A stretch of 64,000 nt of DNA from Ignelater luminosus (lineage: Eukaryota > Arthropoda > Insecta > Coleoptera > Elateridae), in contig VTPC01091262.1 in the NCBI GenBank assembly GCA_011009095.1, positions 1 to 64,000 of the forward strand, in the 5' to 3' direction. Below, in pieces: positions 61,166 to 64,000 of the stretch. The notes below the pieces were generated by a model, which worked only from the letters and a program-made list of their open reading frames with translations, was not told where the DNA came from and did no database searches. Made by a program: the position numbers and the translations under genes. Positions within the stretch are counted from its first letter, which is position 1, and every line of letters begins with the position of its first letter.

Positions 61166-61980
61166 AAGGTGTAGTCGCGAATCGTCATTTGTATGCCCCC
61201 AAACAAACATTTTTGGCAAACAACAAACTTCGTCACTGTTATCATTGCCCGCCACAGCCAATACATATCTAACCGAGTTTAGCATTCAATGGGCACCACT
61301 ACCAATAACCACGAAGTATCATGCTCAACTGATCCGCTTCCACCGCTGGTTTTGTGACGACACAATAGCAAGTCTTCGAAAGAATTCTCGTCGTTAGATT
61401 TGCTCAACAAAGTTCGTGACCACCAGTTTGGTTTCCAAGTCGTCAATTCACCGTTTGACTTATCCTTCCGTTTTACTAACCAATTCGACATGGTAGATTC
61501 TGACTAGTTCTCACCACTCTTAGATATTAAATATGTCTTTGATGAGATTTAACAAACATTTGAAGGCTTATCAACTTCGAAGTTCTCATTCTCTTTGTTA
61601 GGACAATTAACAGTTCTCGTTTTACACCAAGCCTTTAAACGATATCAGTCCCCAAACCTACACATTCCAGAGTAAGATTCTTTTTTTGATTTTGTTTGTT
61701 GATTTTGCTAAGACATCCTTAAGCCCTAAAATCCGACTGCTCAAATGGTGAAACTTGCAAGCGATACTGCGATATGTCCTTTATGTTCTGATCATTTTTT
61801 TCTACATTCTGAAAAGTCTTTTGCATGCCCCAACCAAGTAATTTCACCATATAAAAGGCATTCTTTCCCGTCACAGCCATCATTGCCTGTGGCAGCCAAT
61901 ACAGATCTAACCACATGTACTGTCGCTGTCGCGGATGCTACATCAGAGGTTAGCCTTCAACGGGCACCACCATCAACAAC
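61166..61980 (+). repeat. Diverged duplicate blocks upstream of a hAT remnant
   Basis: About 61236-61310 and 61870-61985 share CATTGCC, CAGCCAATACA(T/G)ATCTAACC, a GGGCACCAC(T/C)A motif and neighbouring bases in the same order. The unit is repeated about 620 bp apart. The region gives Thr/Ser/Pro-rich frames (TTCTVAVADATSEV) similar in style to linker sequence of hAT-type proteins, but identity is unproven. Confidence 0.45.
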
Positions 61981-62097
61981 TACGACGCGCCATGGTCAAG
62001 TCAAGTCCACCACTAGTCTTTGTGCCTCGGTCGGCATTCTAAGACAGCTCCGAATTGTTAAGAATATATTAGAAAAGGAAGCTACTATAGATTCTAG

Positions 62098-62233
62098 TAT
62101 CAATTACTTAAGTATTACAGAGTTTATGCTAAAGTTTGCCCTAATTGTTTCCTGCGACGTCGAAAGGATTTTTTCCAAATTCTCTCTTGTCAGACAGGAG
62201 AAGAAAATCTTTTTTCTTTATTGCATAATATGA
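62098..62233 (+). pseudogene. hAT C-terminal dimerisation-domain remnant
   Basis: The frame ending at 62233 reads FALIVSCDVERIFSKFSLVRQEKK. The core S-(C/V)-D-V-E-R-x-F-S-x-(F/Y) is characteristic of the dimerisation region at the C-terminus of one hAT transposase lineage common in insects. Upstream, no catalytic motif or zinc finger is recognisable, so only the tail remains. The rest of the element may have been lost when the mariner at 62278 inserted next to it, though no evidence links them beyond proximity. Confidence 0.5.
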
Positions 62234-62277
62234 TAGCTAAATTTAATTTTTTTTTGTTATAATTTTGATTTATACTA

Positions 62278-63519
62278 CGAGGTGTGTAAATAAACTAATG
62301 AGACTGGCAACATAGCGTTCGATGTGACAACACTGGGGACTACCGGTTTAGAGAGAAGTTTGGTAAACATCTAATGCTCCGCCAATACGAGTTTGAACGC
62401 CGTAAAGTCATTTTGGTTATTTGTAGGATTTTTTTTTCTATTTTGCTCTGAAAATTTCAAGCTATTAGAAACATTTGCAAAACTTCAGCAGGTCTATGGA
62501 GACACTGTTTTGTCAGATGCTCAGGTTTGCAGATGGTTTAAGGCATTTACTGAAGGAAGAAAACAGATTGAAGATGAACCTAGCAGCGGAAGGTCTGCAA
62601 ATGCAAAAACTGACAGAAATGCCGCCAGAATCCGGAATCTTGTGCGTTTTGATTGCCGCTTGACAATCAAAATGATCCGGGAACAGTTGAATTTGACTCA
62701 CACCACCGTTCATGTGGTTTTGACCAATAAATTGAAGATAAGGAAAGTCTGTGCAGAAATGGTTTGACAAACTTTTGCCAGGAACAAAAAACAACAGGAG
62801 GGGCACGTTCCTTGACTTTTTGGAGCGGATTGAAAATGAGCCTTATTTTTTGCAACGTGTCACTAGTGGTGACGAGTCTTCAGTCTTTCAGAACGATCCA
62901 GAAACGAAGCGCCAAAGCCGTGAATGGCATACTTCGAACTTATCAAGATTAAAAAACGCAAGAATGAGCAAGTCGAAGATCAAAACCATGCTGATTTGCT
63001 TTTTTGATGGCCAAGGAATCGCCCACATAGAGTTTGTGCCTCAAAGCTAAACGGGAAACCAACAATTTTACCGAGAAGTTTTCAAAAGACTTCGAAAAAA
63101 GTTCATGCCTGTGAGACCAAGCATCAAGAACAACCAGTGCTGTATCATAACAATGCACTTTCTCACGTTGAATTTCAAATTAATGAGTTTTTGGCAAGTA
63201 AAGACATTTCTATGCTTCCTCAGTACTCTCATTTCTCCGATTTGAGTCCTTGTGACTTTTTTCTCTTCCCAAGATTGAGAAATCACCGCAAGGGACGTCG
63301 TTTTGGAATACTAGAAGACATTAAAACTGCCGTAACCAACCAGCTGAAGGCAATTTCAGTATCCGAGTTCCAACACTGCTATGAATAGTGGAAAAATCGC
63401 CTTGATTGTTGTGTGGCTTTTCAAGGCAATTACTGTGAAGAAGACAATGTGAAACTGTAATTTTAATTAAATAAGAAAATTATAGAAGATCAGTCTTATT
63501 ACTTTATTTACACGCCATG
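62278..63519 (+). mobile_element. Mariner element, decayed (about 1.24 kb)
   Basis: The element lies between TA at 62276-62277 and TA at 63520-63521. The inverted ends share GTGTAAATAAA, TAATGAGACTG on the left and TAATAAGACTG on the right, over about 32 bp with few mismatches. The interior carries a plus-strand transposase with several lesions. Length and TIR size are those of a classical mariner. Confidence 0.88.
62393..63460 (+). pseudogene. Mariner transposase pseudogene, second Asp lost
   Basis: N-terminal helix-turn-helix region: KLQQVYGDTVLSDAQVCRWF at about 62485, a GR-rich linker, and IREQLNLTHTTVH. After a frameshift near 62760 come FLQRVTSGDESSVF (first catalytic Asp kept, the following Trp lost) and PETKRQSREWHT. 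Then come KARMSKSK-like sequence and TMLICFFDGQGI. A stop at about 63048 and another frameshift near 63130 precede YHNNALSH, where family members have HHDNAPSH, so the second aspartate is now asparagine. FSDLSPCDFFLFPRL keeps the third Asp with DD34D spacing. A premature TAG at 63386 cuts off a C-terminus still readable to 63460. It is clearly inactive. Confidence 0.85.
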
Positions 63520-63521
63520 TA

Positions 63522-64000
63522 TGTTATATGTTTTATTATTAGGCCCAGTTGTTTTGATTTAATTAGTGTAATTCTAATTAAACTTAGGTTTATTTTAAAA
63601 TAGATTTTCCCTATTTTTAATTAGGTAAGATGTGTAGTCGCTTTTTAGTTAATTTATTGACCAACATTGATCAAACTTAATTAATTGCCGGTTGTGGCGA
63701 TGTGTCCGCACTGAACATAGCAACGATATCCCAATAAATTGTCAATAAAAGGTAGGTTTATATAGGTGTTTGTGTAATCAGAAGCGAAGATGTAATTTTG
63801 TAATTATTGAAATGCTAACATTATCTTTGATCTAACTAAGAATCGAGTCTTAAACATGTCTGGTCTGATAAAGATAAATTGCCGATATCGTACGTATTTC
63901 TAAGGGGGGAAAAAGTCATTTTCGCTCACTCTGTACATTTGATATTTTCCATTTTTGCGGTTTTTTAATTTCTTGTTTCCTTTTAATTGTAATTTTCGCC
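63522..64000. other. Terminal spacer, nothing recognised
   Basis: AT-rich sequence. CACTCTGTACA near 63930-63940 is the inverse of the TACAGAGTG tract at 24716, but the adjoining bases differ and no element can be defined. Confidence 0.4.

Noticed and set aside
24716..63940. TACAGAGTG and its inverse near 63930 as ends of one 39-kb element
   Set aside because: Only about nine bases match and adjoining sequence differs.

Overview
The window looks like intergenic or intronic DNA from an arthropod, most likely an insect. It is AT-rich, carries six recognisable mariner-class coding remnants plus a mariner-like MITE, and has RTE-like, pogo, hAT and gypsy remnants. It contains no operons, ribosome binding sites or bacterial-type genes. 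I recognise no host protein-coding gene, tRNA, rRNA or CRISPR. Taxonomy is inference only. The one open frame I would call a complete gene is a Mos1-class mariner transposase (38971-40011, minus strand).

Layout. (1) 1-17556 is a large imperfect inverted repeat. The arms 1-6843 and 17556-11846 face each other across about 5 kb that includes a 400-N gap. Both arms carry the same decayed cargo: a 1.2-1.35 kb TIR element, an L1-ORF1-like coiled-coil remnant, and the 5' part of an RTE-like retrotransposon. Each arm also has one private insertion whose empty site survives in the other arm: a rosa-like (DD41D) mariner in the left arm and an 875-bp MITE in the right. (2) 17834-19574 is a degenerate pogo transposase gene with a C-terminal CxxC zinc module. 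(3) 20-22.5 kb holds short tandem and dispersed repeats. (4) 25.55-26.78 kb is a GC-rich minisatellite that mimics collagen when translated. (5) 28.4-29.2 kb holds LINE RNase H and mariner fragments. (6) 32962-36116 is a complete but dead hAT element with TIRs and an 8-bp target duplication. (7) 37.77-40.85 kb is a cluster of three different mariners, one of them intact. (8) 48.2-52.8 kb is a 4.5-kb array of a 21-bp unit centred on the palindrome GGAAATTTCC, arranged in higher-order repeats in both orientations. (9) 62.1-63.5 kb holds a hAT dimerisation remnant and a decayed mariner.

How it works together: the window is mainly a record of nested transposition and repeat expansion. The most interesting items are the inverted repeat with reciprocal empty sites, the kB-palindrome/E-box satellite, and the apparently intact Mos1-class mariner. 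Long stretches (22.65-25.5, 29.2-32.9, 52.8-59.4 kb) show nothing I can support.
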